Assembly: GCA_022842225.1 (NCBI GenBank)
Contig: JALHPX010000029.1
Location: forward strand, 1 to 13,844
Direction: 5' to 3'
DNA: 13,844 bases
Source of the DNA: a bacterium
GTDB lineage: Bacteria > Bdellovibrionota > FAC87 > UBA2466
The position numbers and the translations under genes were made by a program. Under the pieces are notes generated by a model that saw only the letters and a list, made by a program, of their open reading frames with translations, was not told the DNA's origin and did not search any database. Position 1 is the stretch's first letter, and each line of letters opens with the position of its first letter. Below, piece after piece: positions 13,676-13,844 of this stretch.

Positions 13676-13844
13676 ATGAGGCCAGAAGGAAATGAAAACC
13701 GCGAGCAATGGCAAACCGTTCGAACTCTGTCACGCTACCTCTGGCCTAAAAAGCGCAGCGATTTAAAACTGAAGTTCCTCTCGGCGTTTTTCTTTTTGTT
13801 GGTCGCCAAAGGGATCAACGTCTACGTGCCATTCCTCTACAAGG
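13676..13844 (+). CDS. ATM1-like ABC exporter, N-terminal fragment (3' truncated by window edge)
   Basis: 56 codons are present without a stop; the gene continues past the right edge. The reading begins at ATG 13676, after AGAGG about ten bases upstream. The segment LSRYLWPKKRSDLKLKFLSA followed by a hydrophobic helix and then KGINVYVPFLYK is characteristic of the start of bacterial ATM1/HMT1-type half-transporters, which have a six-helix membrane domain followed by an ATPase domain and export glutathione-linked metal or sulphur compounds. Neither the rest of the membrane domain nor the ATPase domain can be checked here. The gene diverges from the DUF4412-like gene with a 19-base gap. Confidence 0.75.
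   Translation, partial: MRPEGNENREQWQTVRTLSRYLWPKKRSDLKLKFLSAFFFLLVAKGINVYVPFLYK

Noticed and set aside
1..13844. tRNA, rRNA, CRISPR array, insertion sequence, toxin-antitoxin or defence island
   Set aside because: Genes fill nearly all the window and none of the gaps shows tandem spaced repeats, terminal inverted repeats or cloverleaf folding; no transposase or integrase motif was found.

Overview
The window looks like an ordinary, densely packed chromosomal segment of a Gram-negative bacterium. Evidence for this is a signal-peptide-bearing beta-barrel-like outer-membrane protein, a GreB with an acidic N-terminal stretch, cobalamin-dependent MetH, a membrane-anchored type II NADH dehydrogenase and the start of an ATM1-type ABC exporter. 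Gene content and very tight packing would fit Bdellovibrionota or another former 'deltaproteobacterial' lineage, but that placement is an inference with low confidence. I see no tRNA, rRNA, CRISPR array, insertion sequence, phage gene or attachment site, and no gene-free stretch over 300 bases.

Layout. 1-3820 (+): C-terminal half of metH (cut by the left edge), an unrecognised 164-aa protein three bases after it, and a polytopic TMTC-like membrane protein with a C-terminal TPR. 3765-4580 (-): a sterol desaturase/fatty acid hydroxylase whose 3' end overlaps the previous gene. 4623-7306 (+): a small cysteine-cluster protein, an outer-membrane-barrel candidate and a type II NADH dehydrogenase. 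9360-7257 (-): a MazG-like nucleotide pyrophosphohydrolase followed by recJ, which overlaps the ndh tail. 9415-11324 (+): a DPPY-type methyltransferase abutting greB, then a small membrane protein. 12279-11308 (-): an exported or membrane-anchored protein of unknown function. 12436-12921 (+): a TPR protein. 13656-12922 (-): a secreted DUF4412-like protein. 13676-end (+): first 56 codons of an ATM1-like ABC transporter.

How the genes relate. Most are housekeeping: methionine synthesis, respiration, DNA repair and nucleotide-pool cleaning, and transcript-cleavage rescue of RNA polymerase. All four convergent gene pairs abut or overlap by 17-56 bases, leaving no room for ordinary terminators. 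Several genes lack a Shine-Dalgarno sequence and have a -10-like box within about a dozen bases of the start codon, suggesting leaderless or very short-leader transcripts.

I do not see a clear new defence or mobile system. The most interesting candidates are the methyltransferase-GreB-membrane protein cluster, which has no restriction partner in view, the possible leaderless promoters, and a hairpin that buries the ribosome binding site of the 323-aa unknown protein.
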